Source: an uncultured Porphyromonadaceae bacterium (GTDB taxonomy: Bacteria; Bacteroidota; Bacteroidia; Bacteroidales; Muribaculaceae). Taken from it: a stretch of DNA of 64,000 nucleotides. The position numbers and the translations under genes were made by a program. The DNA is taken from positions 1-64,000 of the forward strand of contig CAMWSS010000011.1 of NCBI GenBank assembly GCA_947177035.1, written 5' to 3'. This document shows, piece by piece, positions 1 through 7,087 of the stretch (within the stretch, counting starts at the first letter, position 1; each line of letters begins with the position of its first letter). The notes under the pieces were generated by a model, which saw only the letters and a list, made by a program, of their open reading frames with translations, did no database searches and had not been told where the DNA came from.

Positions 1-208
1 TTATCCAGATAGCTCCTGACGCATCTTCAGCAAGCGAATACACCTTCTGACTACTGAGCCCCGTCGAGTTGTCAATACGCAGAACTTCTGAAATTACATG
101 CTGACTTCCATAGCTTTTCTGTCCGAGAAACAAAAAAGCCATGACAACCACTGTAATAAACAGCCCGTTCTTAATGCTCTTTAGCGAGGTTGGCGTATAA
201 TCACCCAT
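1..208 (-). CDS. Two-component regulator propeller (HTCS-like) sensor, N-terminal fragment
   Basis: The reading frame opens at an ATG at 206-208 and runs off the left edge, so only about 69 residues are visible. They show a short cytoplasmic start, one hydrophobic segment (about residues 17-31, a signal anchor or signal peptide) and then a segment ending LSSQKVYSLAEDASGAIWI. That segment is the typical first blade of the Reg_prop beta-propeller found in the periplasmic sensor of Bacteroidetes hybrid two-component systems. The family usually senses glycan fragments and controls neighbouring polysaccharide-use genes. The kinase and regulator parts lie outside the window, so a propeller protein with another output domain is possible. 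A -7 box lies 7 bases before the start codon. Confidence 0.72.
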   Translation of the reverse strand, partial: MGDYTPTSLKSIKNGLFITVVVMAFLFLGQKSYGSQHVISEVLRIDNSTGLSSQKVYSLAEDASGAIWI

Positions 209-215
209 AATACTG

Positions 216-223
216 CAAAGTTA
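216..223 (-). promoter_or_regulatory. -7 box of the propeller regulator
   Basis: On the minus strand this reads TAACTTTG, a full match to the Bacteroidetes -7 consensus TAnnTTTG. Only 7 bases separate it from the ATG at 208, so the mRNA would be almost leaderless. I see no convincing -33 box. Confidence 0.55.
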
Positions 224-270
224 GCTAAATTTCTCGACATAAGAGACTCTACAGCTCAATAACTTTAATA

Positions 271-302
271 TTAGCAAAGGTGTAGCAAAGGTATTAGCAA
301 AG
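271..302 (-). repeat. Three tandem CTTTGCTA direct repeats
   Basis: Read on the minus strand, three near-identical units (CTTTGCTAATAC, CTTTGCTACAC, CTTTGCTAATA) follow each other with an 11-12 base period. On the plus strand this is TAGCAAAG at 272, 283 and 295. They lie between the decayed conjugative-element gene and the promoter of the propeller regulator. They could be recombinase arm sites, operator repeats, or stacked -7-like boxes; the sequence does not decide. Otherwise 209-345 holds no gene. Confidence 0.5.
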
Positions 303-345
303 ACAGACAACTCTGACAATGATGTCGGGGGTGTCTGTCTTCGGA

Positions 346-750
346 TTAAAGTCCGGTAAACCGGATTGCAGGACGAGATTCAGTTGATGTGGGTTGATAC
401 CGAGTAGTCGGTTCAGCAACCATTGACTTTTTAGGGTTAGTCACAGGGGCGTCGGTTGTGTTGACCTGCTTGTTAACCTCGCCTTCCTGTTCTTCTTTCT
501 TGGGAGCGAGGGCGGCGGTGATCTTTCGGTCAAGGGCGGCAAGTTCGGATTTGAGCTGTTTCAACTCGTCCTCTTTGCCCCATGTTTTGGCGACTATGGC
601 TTCGAGCTGGGGAACGTCGGCTTTGAGTCTGGCGGTGCGTTCCTCATACTGGGCGATGATGCCGGGTATCTTTTCCAGTGCGTTGACGAAGTTCATGCAG
701 GCGGCATGGGTGTCGCTCATCGCTATGAAGCCGTTGTTGAACAGCGGCCT
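346..750 (-). pseudogene. C-terminal remnant of conjugative-element helicase/methylase protein
   Basis: From the first ATG (720) this encodes 124 residues, but the same frame stays open upstream to a TAA at 751-753 and the extra residues (RPLFNNGFIA) look like continuing homologous protein. The segment NALEKIPGIIAQYEERT followed by a leucine- and lysine-rich helix (ELKQLKSELAALDRKI) resembles the extreme C-terminus of the very large N-6 methylase/SNF2 helicase proteins carried on Bacteroides conjugative transposons. The family normally exceeds 1,500 residues, so this would be only the tail. The last 45 residues are low-complexity and polar. I infer a leftover from an integrated element that excised or decayed next to tRNA-Ser. 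A genuine small coiled-coil protein is the alternative. Confidence 0.5.
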
Positions 751-788
751 TTAAAAAGAGATAAAGATTACTAACAAGCACGAAAAAG

Positions 789-827
789 GCTCTGAAAATC
801 AGTTGATATTTAGCTGATTTTCAGAGC
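789..827. terminator. Perfect hairpin downstream of tRNA-Ser
   Basis: A perfect 14-bp inverted repeat (789-802 with 814-827, arm GCTCTGAAAATCAG) encloses an 11-base loop. On the minus strand a run of five T follows (783-787) and on the plus strand four T follow, so it can terminate in both directions. It lies just downstream of the tRNA on its own strand. Confidence 0.7.
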
Positions 828-835
828 TTTTCTTG

Positions 836-923
836 CGGAGTGAGGGGGATTCGAACCCCCGATACGCTTTTGGCGTATACACGCTTTCCAGGCGTGCCTC
901 TTCAACCACTCGAGCACCACTCC
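836..923 (-). tRNA. tRNA-Ser (anticodon GGA)
   Basis: The minus strand folds as a serine tRNA with a long variable arm. The 7-bp acceptor stem pairs GGAGTGG with TCACTCC, the discriminator base is G, the anticodon loop is CTGGAAA (anticodon GGA, decoding UCC/UCU), the variable arm is TATACGCCAAAAGCGTAT and the T arm GGGGGTTCGAATCCCCC. Length is 88 nt with no encoded CCA. A promoter lies just upstream and a strong hairpin downstream, so it is transcribed alone. Type-II Ser tRNAs are common integration targets, which fits the element remnant beside it. Confidence 0.93.
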
Positions 924-939
924 TTTCGGTTGACGGGTG

Positions 940-971
940 CAAAGGTAGGCATTTATTTTGATGCGCACAAG
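940..971 (-). promoter_or_regulatory. Promoter of tRNA-Ser
   Basis: The minus strand carries a -33 CTTG (968-971), a 20-base spacer and a -7 TACCTTTG (940-947). The spacing fits the Bacteroidetes primary sigma factor, and the tRNA 5' end (923) lies 16 bases past the -7 box. Confidence 0.6.
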
Positions 972-1022
972 TTTTTATCGTTTTTTTTAATCCTCGTTTT
1001 TTCGCTATGGTTCAAAAACAGT

Positions 1023-1058
1023 CAGGAGGCAGGCTCGATTGTCGAGGTCTGCCTCCTG
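1023..1058 (-). terminator. Terminator of the M3 peptidase gene
   Basis: Arms CAGGAGGCAG and CTGCCTCCTG (1023-1032 and 1049-1058) with an inner CTCGA/TCGAG stem form a strong hairpin. On the minus strand it is followed by ACTGTTTTTG. It begins 25 bases past the stop codon of the peptidase. Confidence 0.7.
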
Positions 1059-1082
1059 AAGTGATATGAGTGATGTCTATTT

Positions 1083-3215
1083 TTATTTCAGACCGCGATT
1101 GCGCAGCAGTGCGTCGGGTGTGGGCGTATGGCCACGGAAGCGTTCAAACAGAACCATCGGGTCTTCGCTGCCACCGGCTTCAAGCACGTTTTTGCGGAAT
1201 GAGTCAGCTGTGGCAGGGTCAAAAATGCCGCGCTCTTTAAAGAGTTCGAAACCATCCGTGTCAAGCACTTCTGCCCACAGGTAAGTATAGTAGCCTGATG
1301 CATAGCCATCGCTGCCGAATACGTGTTTGAAATAAGGCGAACGATAGCGGAATTGCACTTCCGAGGGCATGCCGAGATTCTCGGCCACAGAGCGTTCAAA
1401 TGCCATTACGTCAATCGGGCCTTCATAGTTCTCGATTTTACCCCAGGCGAGGTCGAGAAGGGCGGCGCCGGCAAGTTCTGTCGTGGTGAAGCCCTGATTG
1501 TGGGTTGAGGCTGCCTGCAGTTTGGCAATGAGTTCGTCAGGAATCACTTCGCCGGTCTTCCAGTGGTGGGCGTATTGCTTGAGCAGTTCAGGTTCAACGG
1601 CCCAATGCTCGCTGATCTGGCTGGGCAGTTCCACAAAGTCACGGTCTACGTTTGTGCCGGCCTGACCTTTGTAGTCAGCACGGGTGAGCATGCCATGGAG
1701 TCCGTGGCCGAATTCATGGAACAGGGTCTCGACTTCGTCAATGGTGAGCAGAGCCGGGGTGTCGCCGGAGGGACGCGAGAAGTTGCCCACATTATATACT
1801 ATAGGACGCACGGAATTACCTTCGGCATCGGTGTAGCTGCCCTTCAGCTCGCTCATCCATGCACCCTGGCGTTTTGACGGGCGCGGGAAATAGTCGGTCA
1901 TGAACACCGACACATGTTCGCCGGTGGCGCCGTCTGTCATATCATACACGTTTACTTCGGGATGATATTTCGGAGCGTCAGGCAGCGGTGTGAAATCGAC
2001 GTTATAGAGAATCTTGGCGAGTGTGAATGCGCCCTTGACAACAGAGTCAACAGCGAAATACTGGCGCAGTTCGTCTTCGTCGAGGTCATATTTCTGGCGG
2101 CGCACTTTTTCGGCATAATAGGCATAGTCCCACGGCGCGATGGTGATTCCTGCGCCTTCGCTGTCGGCAAGTGCCTGCATTTCGGCAACTTCCTGACGCA
2201 CTTTTGCCACAGCCGGAGTCCATATCTGGAGCAGAAGATTTTCGGCGTTGTCAACGGTTTTGGCCATCACGTTGTCAGTGGCATATGCCGCATAGCTCTT
2301 GAATCCGAGCAATTTTGCTTTGGCTGTGCGGTTTTTGACGATTTCGTTAATCACGGATGAATTGTCAAATTCGCCTGTGGACGCAAGGGTTGTATAGCCT
2401 TCATAAATCTGGCGACGCAGATCTCGGTCGGAGGCATATTGCAGAAGCGGCAGGCGGCTCGGAGCATGGAGAGTGAACACCCATTTGCCTTCGCCGAGTC
2501 CGCGGGCAGCAGCTTCGTCGGCTGCGGCTGCGATATTGGCTTCGGGCAGACCGGCAAGGCGCGCCTGGTCGTCGACCACAACCGAAAACGCATTTGTGGC
2601 GTTAAGCAGGTTTTTGTTAAATTTGAGGTAGAGGTCGGTCAGATTGGCGTTGATCTGCTTGAGGCTGTCCTGACCGGCAGCCGAAAGCAAAGCGCCGTTA
2701 CGGGTGAAGTTCTTATAATTGCTCTCAACAAGACGGCGTTGCGCGATGGTCAGATCAAGCGAGTCTCGACGGTCATAGAGATACTTGACGCGTTCAAAGA
2801 GCGCAGGGTTCATCGACATTTCGTCAGACCACTGCTGCTGCATGGAGTAAACGTCGGCAGCCACCTTTTCCAGTTCGGGAGTCGACATTGCCTCATCGAG
2901 GGCGCTGAACAGCATGATTGTTTTTTCAACCAACGCTCCGCTGCGGTCAAGAGGCAGGATCGTGTTGTCAAACGTCGGAGTCGCCTGATTTGATGTAATA
3001 GCTTCGATTTCGGCCCGTTGCGCTTTTATTCCTTCAGCGAGGGCGGGCAGATAGTCATCGACGCCAATCTGATCAAAGGGCGGGATTTCATACTGTGTCG
3101 CATATGGCTGCAACAGCGGGTTTTCTGCATTGTCTTTCATTGTCTTCTGGCATGCGCCGAGCAGCGTCATCGACGCCACGGCACCTGCGGCCAATAGTGT
3201 TGCTGGTTTGATCAT
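1083..3215 (-). CDS. dcp: M3 family zinc metallopeptidase (peptidyl-dipeptidase Dcp-like) lipoprotein
   Basis: The 710-residue protein has the size and layout of peptidyl-dipeptidase Dcp/oligopeptidase A, which trims dipeptides from peptide C-termini. The zinc motif HEFGH is at residues 500-504 within FHEFGHGLHGML, as in family M3, with the downstream acidic ligand expected some 25 residues later. The N-terminus is a lipoprotein signal with lipobox LGAC (Cys22), so the enzyme is probably anchored in the envelope rather than cytosolic as in E. coli; this is usual for Bacteroidales copies. The gene stands alone, divergent from pfp and ended by its own terminator. Dcp versus another M3 member cannot be separated by motif alone. 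Confidence 0.88.
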   Translation of the reverse strand: MIKPATLLAAGAVASMTLLGACQKTMKDNAENPLLQPYATQYEIPPFDQIGVDDYLPALAEGIKAQRAEIEAITSNQATPTFDNTILPLDRSGALVEKTIMLFSALDEAMSTPELEKVAADVYSMQQQWSDEMSMNPALFERVKYLYDRRDSLDLTIAQRRLVESNYKNFTRNGALLSAAGQDSLKQINANLTDLYLKFNKNLLNATNAFSVVVDDQARLAGLPEANIAAAADEAAARGLGEGKWVFTLHAPSRLPLLQYASDRDLRRQIYEGYTTLASTGEFDNSSVINEIVKNRTAKAKLLGFKSYAAYATDNVMAKTVDNAENLLLQIWTPAVAKVRQEVAEMQALADSEGAGITIAPWDYAYYAEKVRRQKYDLDEDELRQYFAVDSVVKGAFTLAKILYNVDFTPLPDAPKYHPEVNVYDMTDGATGEHVSVFMTDYFPRPSKRQGAWMSELKGSYTDAEGNSVRPIVYNVGNFSRPSGDTPALLTIDEVETLFHEFGHGLHGMLTRADYKGQAGTNVDRDFVELPSQISEHWAVEPELLKQYAHHWKTGEVIPDELIAKLQAASTHNQGFTTTELAGAALLDLAWGKIENYEGPIDVMAFERSVAENLGMPSEVQFRYRSPYFKHVFGSDGYASGYYTYLWAEVLDTDGFELFKERGIFDPATADSFRKNVLEAGGSEDPMVLFERFRGHTPTPDALLRNRGLK

Positions 3216-3375
3216 AACTTATTGTGACGGGTATCATTCAGTTTCTCTAACGTATTGCCACTCCGGTTTATTGCCCACCTGCTCATTTTTATTATTTTAA
3301 TATATTTCGGTGGCTTTTTCTCAAAATATTTCATTTATGGACTCCAAAAAGCAGCCCTTTTTCAGATTTTTTTCG

Positions 3376-3383
3376 TAACTTTG
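3376..3383 (+). promoter_or_regulatory. -7 box of pfp
   Basis: TAACTTTG matches TAnnTTTG and lies 36 bases before the ATG at 3420. The reading frame is open for 55 more codons upstream, but those lie across this promoter, so the ATG at 3420 is the better start. Confidence 0.6.
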
Positions 3384-3419
3384 CGAGCAAAATTCAAACC
3401 ACAATTCATTATAAAAAAT

Positions 3420-5069
3420 ATGAAAAAGAGTGCCCTTCAGCAAGCGCGCGCAACTTATCAGCCTAAACTTCCATACGCCTTGACCGGCGCAGTAAAAATG
3501 GTAGAAGGCAAGCCCACCCAGTCTGTAGCCAACCAGGACGAGATCAAAGCATTGTTCCCGTGCACCTACGGTCTGCCTGAAATCACATTTGAAAAAACCA
3601 ACCCGACAGTCGGAAAAGCCTTCAATGTCGGCGTGATCCTGTCTGGCGGTCAGGCCCCCGGCGGCCACAACGTCATCTGCGGTCTGTTTGACGGCATCAA
3701 AAAGATCAACAAAGACAGCCGGCTCTATGGCTTCCTGATGGGCCCCGGCGGTTTCGTTGACCACCAGTATGTAGAACTGACTTCCGATATCATCGACGAA
3801 TACCGCAACACCGGCGGTTTCGACATCATCGGCTCCGGACGCACAAAGCTCGAAACCAAAGAACAGTTCGACAAAGGTCTGGAAATCCTGAAACAACTTG
3901 AAATCAGCGCCCTCGTCATCATCGGTGGCGACGACTCCAATACCAACGCCGCCATTCTGGCTGAATACTATAAAGCCAACAATGCCGGAGTGCAGGTGAT
4001 CGGCTGCCCGAAAACCATCGACGGCGACCTGAAAAACGGCCTGATCGAAACTTCGTTCGGTTTCGACACCGCCACCAAAGTATATTCCGAAGTAATCGGC
4101 AACATCCAGCGTGACTGCAACTCGGCTAAAAAATACTGGCACTTCATCAAACTGATGGGACGCTCGGCCAGCCACATCGCACTGGAATGCGCCCTTCAGG
4201 TGCAGCCCAACGTCTGCATCATCTCAGAAGAGGTTGAAGCCAAGGACATGACCCTTCAGGACATCGTCAACAACATCGCCGACATCGTTGCCGCCCGCGC
4301 AGCCAAAGGCCAGAACTTCGGCACCGTGCTGATCCCCGAAGGCCTGATCGAGTTCATCCCGGCAATGAAGCGACTCATCGCCGAGCTGAATGACCTGCTC
4401 GCCCACAACTCCGCTGAATTCTCGGCCATCGCCGATGCCGACGCACAGCGTCAGTATGTGATCGACCACCTCAGCAAAGAAAACGCCGACATCTATGCCG
4501 CACTTCCCAAAGGCGTGGCCCGTCAGCTCTCGCTCGACCGCGACCCCCACGGCAACGTGCAGGTATCGCTCATCGAAACCGAGAAACTGCTCGGCGAAAT
4601 GGTCGGCAAACGTCTGGCCGAAATGAAGGCTGAAGGCAAATACACCGGCAAGTTCGGCACCCAGTATCACTTCTTCGGCTATGAAGGCCGCTGCGCCGAT
4701 CCGTCAAACTTCGACGCCGACTATTGCTATGCCCTCGGCTACAATGCCGCCATGCTCATCAACTCCGGCGTAACCGGCTACATGAGCTCCGTACGCAACC
4801 TCGTCGCTCCCTCCGTTCAGTGGCTCGCCGGCGGCATACCCATCACCATGATGATGAACATGGAACGTCGCCATGGCGAAATGAAGCCTGTGATCCAAAA
4901 GGCGCTCGTTGACCTCAACGGCACTCCCTTCCAGCGTTTTGCAGCCAAGCGCGCTCAGTGGGCCCAGGAAACCTGCTACATGTATCCCGGCCCCATCCAG
5001 TACTTTGGCCCCGCCGAAGTCTGTGACCAGTGCACCGCCACTCTGCGTTACGAACAGCTCGATAAATAA
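3420..5069 (+). CDS. pfp: Diphosphate--fructose-6-phosphate 1-phosphotransferase (PPi-PFK)
   Basis: The 549-residue protein phosphorylates fructose 6-phosphate with pyrophosphate, a reversible glycolytic step in the cytoplasm. The PFK signature GGDDS (residues 169-173) has Asp at the position where ATP-dependent enzymes have Gly, the hallmark of PPi use; the lysine motif PKTIDGDL and the substrate motif MGRSASH follow. The length fits the long PFP clade rather than the 320-residue PfkA type. The start at 3420 is chosen because a -7 box lies within the upstream open frame and the N-terminus then begins as in the family. A strong terminator follows, so the gene is monocistronic. Confidence 0.95.
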   Translation: MKKSALQQARATYQPKLPYALTGAVKMVEGKPTQSVANQDEIKALFPCTYGLPEITFEKTNPTVGKAFNVGVILSGGQAPGGHNVICGLFDGIKKINKDSRLYGFLMGPGGFVDHQYVELTSDIIDEYRNTGGFDIIGSGRTKLETKEQFDKGLEILKQLEISALVIIGGDDSNTNAAILAEYYKANNAGVQVIGCPKTIDGDLKNGLIETSFGFDTATKVYSEVIGNIQRDCNSAKKYWHFIKLMGRSASHIALECALQVQPNVCIISEEVEAKDMTLQDIVNNIADIVAARAAKGQNFGTVLIPEGLIEFIPAMKRLIAELNDLLAHNSAEFSAIADADAQRQYVIDHLSKENADIYAALPKGVARQLSLDRDPHGNVQVSLIETEKLLGEMVGKRLAEMKAEGKYTGKFGTQYHFFGYEGRCADPSNFDADYCYALGYNAAMLINSGVTGYMSSVRNLVAPSVQWLAGGIPITMMMNMERRHGEMKPVIQKALVDLNGTPFQRFAAKRAQWAQETCYMYPGPIQYFGPAEVCDQCTATLRYEQLDK

Positions 5070-5100
5070 GAACACGTTTCAATTCCAATATCAGCTTGCA

Positions 5101-5139
5101 GAATCCCGGACAGAGGCAATGTCGCCTCGTCCGGGATTC
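5101..5139 (+). terminator. Rho-independent terminator after pfp
   Basis: Arms GAATCCCGGAC (5101-5111) and GTCCGGGATTC (5129-5139) with an inner GAGGC/GCCTC extension form a hairpin of about 16 bp followed by TTTATTT. It begins 31 bases after the pfp stop codon. Confidence 0.85.
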
Positions 5140-5233
5140 TTTATTTCGGGTACACTCTTCCGTAAAAATGGTATTGACAGACTCCCGGTTTATACGTTAC
5201 TTTGCAGCCACAAAAACATTCAGACCCGTAACT

Positions 5234-5770
5234 ATGAAAAAAATTCTGATTATCTCAACAAGCCTTCGCAACCATAGCAACTCTCATGCCCTTGCCGAAC
5301 AATTTGCCAGGGGAGCCAGGGAATCCGGAAATCAAGTGGAACTGATCACCCTCCATGACCGTGAAATCAGATTCTGCCTCGGCTGCCTGAGCTGCACAAA
5401 GACTGGAAAATGCATAATCGGAGACGACGCGCGCGAGATCACGTCGAAGATGCACGACGCTGACATAATCGCGTTTGCGACTCCTATATATTATTATGAA
5501 ATGAGCGGACAAATGAAAACCATGCTCGACCGGGCAAACCCGCTTTTTGGCAGCGACTACCGATTTCGCGACATATATCTGCTGACAAGCGCGGCGGAAG
5601 ACGGTGCGGAAGTAGCAGCCAGAGCCATATCCGGGCTTGAAGGCTGGATCGAATGCTTCGACCGTGCGCGCCTTGCCGGATCGGTTTTTGCCGGAGGGGT
5701 AACCGCTCCTGACGATATCAAAGGCCATCCGGCTCTCGATCTGGCATATAAAGCCGGCAAATCGGCCTGA
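5234..5770 (+). CDS. Flavodoxin-fold NAD(P)H-dependent FMN reductase family protein
   Basis: The 178-residue protein begins with the flavodoxin-like strand and phosphate loop KKILIISTSLRNHSNSHALA, which binds FMN phosphate. It continues with the iron-sulfur-flavoprotein type stretch CLGCLSCTKTGKC (about residues 50-62) and the flavin-contact motif ATPIYYYEMSGQMK. The family transfers electrons from NAD(P)H to small acceptors; the exact substrate cannot be told. The cysteine cluster could be redox-active or a metal site, though the CX2CX2C...C spacing of true Fe-S flavoproteins is only partly met. The start at 5234 is preferred over an upstream in-frame ATG at 5096 that lies inside the pfp terminator. 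A -7-like TTACTTTG sits at 5197-5204. Confidence 0.8.
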   Translation: MKKILIISTSLRNHSNSHALAEQFARGARESGNQVELITLHDREIRFCLGCLSCTKTGKCIIGDDAREITSKMHDADIIAFATPIYYYEMSGQMKTMLDRANPLFGSDYRFRDIYLLTSAAEDGAEVAARAISGLEGWIECFDRARLAGSVFAGGVTAPDDIKGHPALDLAYKAGKSA

Positions 5771-5828
5771 CAGCCAACAGATCCCGACAGAACTTGACGC
5801 AAAGGCGCGGTTTTTCATTAAAAAGTCG

Positions 5829-5836
5829 TACCTTTG
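5829..5836 (+). promoter_or_regulatory. -7 box of the Fur-family gene
   Basis: TACCTTTG matches TAnnTTTG and ends only 5 bases before the ATG at 5842, giving a leaderless or nearly leaderless mRNA. This box argues against the longer start at 5794. Confidence 0.6.
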
Positions 5837-5841
5837 TGTCA

Positions 5842-6264
5842 ATGAAGGCAGAAGAACTACTGACGCACGGCGGCATTAAACCGACCGCCAACCGCATTCT
5901 TGTGGTGAGGGCGCTGCAAAATAGCGGCGCCCCGATGAGCATGACCGACCTGGAATCTGAGCTTGATCCGATGGAAAAATCAAGCATATTCCGCGTGCTT
6001 ACTCTTCTGCTGAAACATTCTATGGTCCATGCCATCGAAGATGGACGCGGAATCGCTAAATATGAATTGTGTAATGGCGGACATAACGGCAACGAGCACG
6101 ACATGCACGCCCACTTCTACTGCGAAAACTGCCAGCGGGTCACCTGCTTTGAAAGCATCCAGGCCCCGATGCCGGACCTGCCTGAAGGATTTGAGATCAG
6201 ATCAGTCAACTATATGCTCAAAGGCATCTGCGACCGGTGTGCCGGCTCGCATCAGTCAAAATAA
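5842..6264 (+). CDS. Fur-family metal-responsive transcriptional repressor
   Basis: The 140-residue protein has the two-part Fur layout. An N-terminal winged helix (about residues 1-80) includes SSIFRVLTLLLKHSMVH, the counterpart of the recognition helix. A C-terminal dimerisation part has a His-rich metal site (GGHNGNEHDMHAHF) and structural zinc cysteines C94/C97 and C130/C133, with C102 nearby. Such proteins repress metal-uptake or peroxide-stress genes when metal is bound; Fur, Zur and PerR cannot be separated here, though the divergent DNA-binding half suggests a specialised paralogue. The start at 5842 follows from the -7 box. The 3' end overlaps the convergent solute-binding gene by 13 bases. 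Confidence 0.85.
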   Translation: MKAEELLTHGGIKPTANRILVVRALQNSGAPMSMTDLESELDPMEKSSIFRVLTLLLKHSMVHAIEDGRGIAKYELCNGGHNGNEHDMHAHFYCENCQRVTCFESIQAPMPDLPEGFEIRSVNYMLKGICDRCAGSHQSK

Positions 6265-7061
6265 CGAGCCACAAGCCTGTCGTAGGCCGGAGTGCCACGA
6301 AGTGAGTCAAGGCGAGCATTCACCATGTCAAGCAACTTCCGATCAGAAGCCCTGACAACCCATGGCTGAAACTGCGAGAACGAAATCTGCAACGAGTAGT
6401 CGAGCCGCGGATAATCCTCAGCAAGAGCCTTCGCCACGCGCTCGTTGATGACCACAGGACCGCCGACGTCTCCAAGCATTCGGCCAATGACCAGCTTCTC
6501 GGAGGTGGTGGCAACTTCCACGACGTGAATTTCTGACCCTGTCTCGCGGGCTATGTTTCTGAGACGTCCGGCCATCGGAGAACCCTTGGTGACATAAACA
6601 GTGTCGCCCGACAGCTGCAAAACAGAAGTGATTCGCGGCTTCGCCCCGACACTGTCGGTGAGCTGCACCAACACCTGCCGGTCTATATACGCAGGCACAG
6701 TGAAAGCATATCGGCCGGAATCGACCACCGACTGAGGCATATCGGCAATGAGCATATCATATCGACCAGCCTCCAGTCCAGACAGACCTTCCGACGGGTC
6801 GGACACAGGAAAAATCCTGACCGGCAGACCGGTCATTTGCAGCAGACTGTAGTCAAATCCGCCAAGCGTGTCACCGTCAACAAAAAACGCAACCGGCGAA
6901 TACTGTATGGCCACTCTGACCGGATCTGCATCACTGCCTCCGGCCGAAGCATGTTCCGGCCGACACACCCGCAGCGAAACCATTGCACACACCGCCGCCA
7001 CAAGCAACAACAGATAGAGAGCTATGCGGCTCCCTCCTTTTTTTTCTAATCTTTTCATCAT
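6252..7061 (-). CDS. Membrane-anchored periplasmic solute-binding protein (SBP_bac_3-like)
   Basis: The 269-residue protein has one N-terminal hydrophobic segment (about residues 13-32) followed by a bilobal amino-acid-type binding fold: DPVRVAIQYSPVAFFVDGDTL at the start, GRYDMLIADMPQS in the middle, and an RLVARYFD end. This pattern is shared with ABC transporter binding proteins and with the N-terminal regulatory domain of MltF. No permease or ATPase gene is next to it, and no lytic transglycosylase domain follows, so it may act as a sensor or a stand-alone binder. It lies 26 bases downstream of the Porin_10 gene in the same direction, suggesting one transcript and joint envelope function. 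Confidence 0.72.
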   Translation of the reverse strand: MMKRLEKKGGSRIALYLLLLVAAVCAMVSLRVCRPEHASAGGSDADPVRVAIQYSPVAFFVDGDTLGGFDYSLLQMTGLPVRIFPVSDPSEGLSGLEAGRYDMLIADMPQSVVDSGRYAFTVPAYIDRQVLVQLTDSVGAKPRITSVLQLSGDTVYVTKGSPMAGRLRNIARETGSEIHVVEVATTSEKLVIGRMLGDVGGPVVINERVAKALAEDYPRLDYSLQISFSQFQPWVVRASDRKLLDMVNARLDSLRGTPAYDRLVARYFD

Positions 7062-7087
7062 GACAATCTAACGCCTTGACGCAGGAT

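Noticed and set aside
3321..4175. 284-codon open frame antisense to pfp
   Set aside because: Lies entirely opposite a strongly conserved gene; the protein shows no family features and is a by-product of GC-biased codon use.
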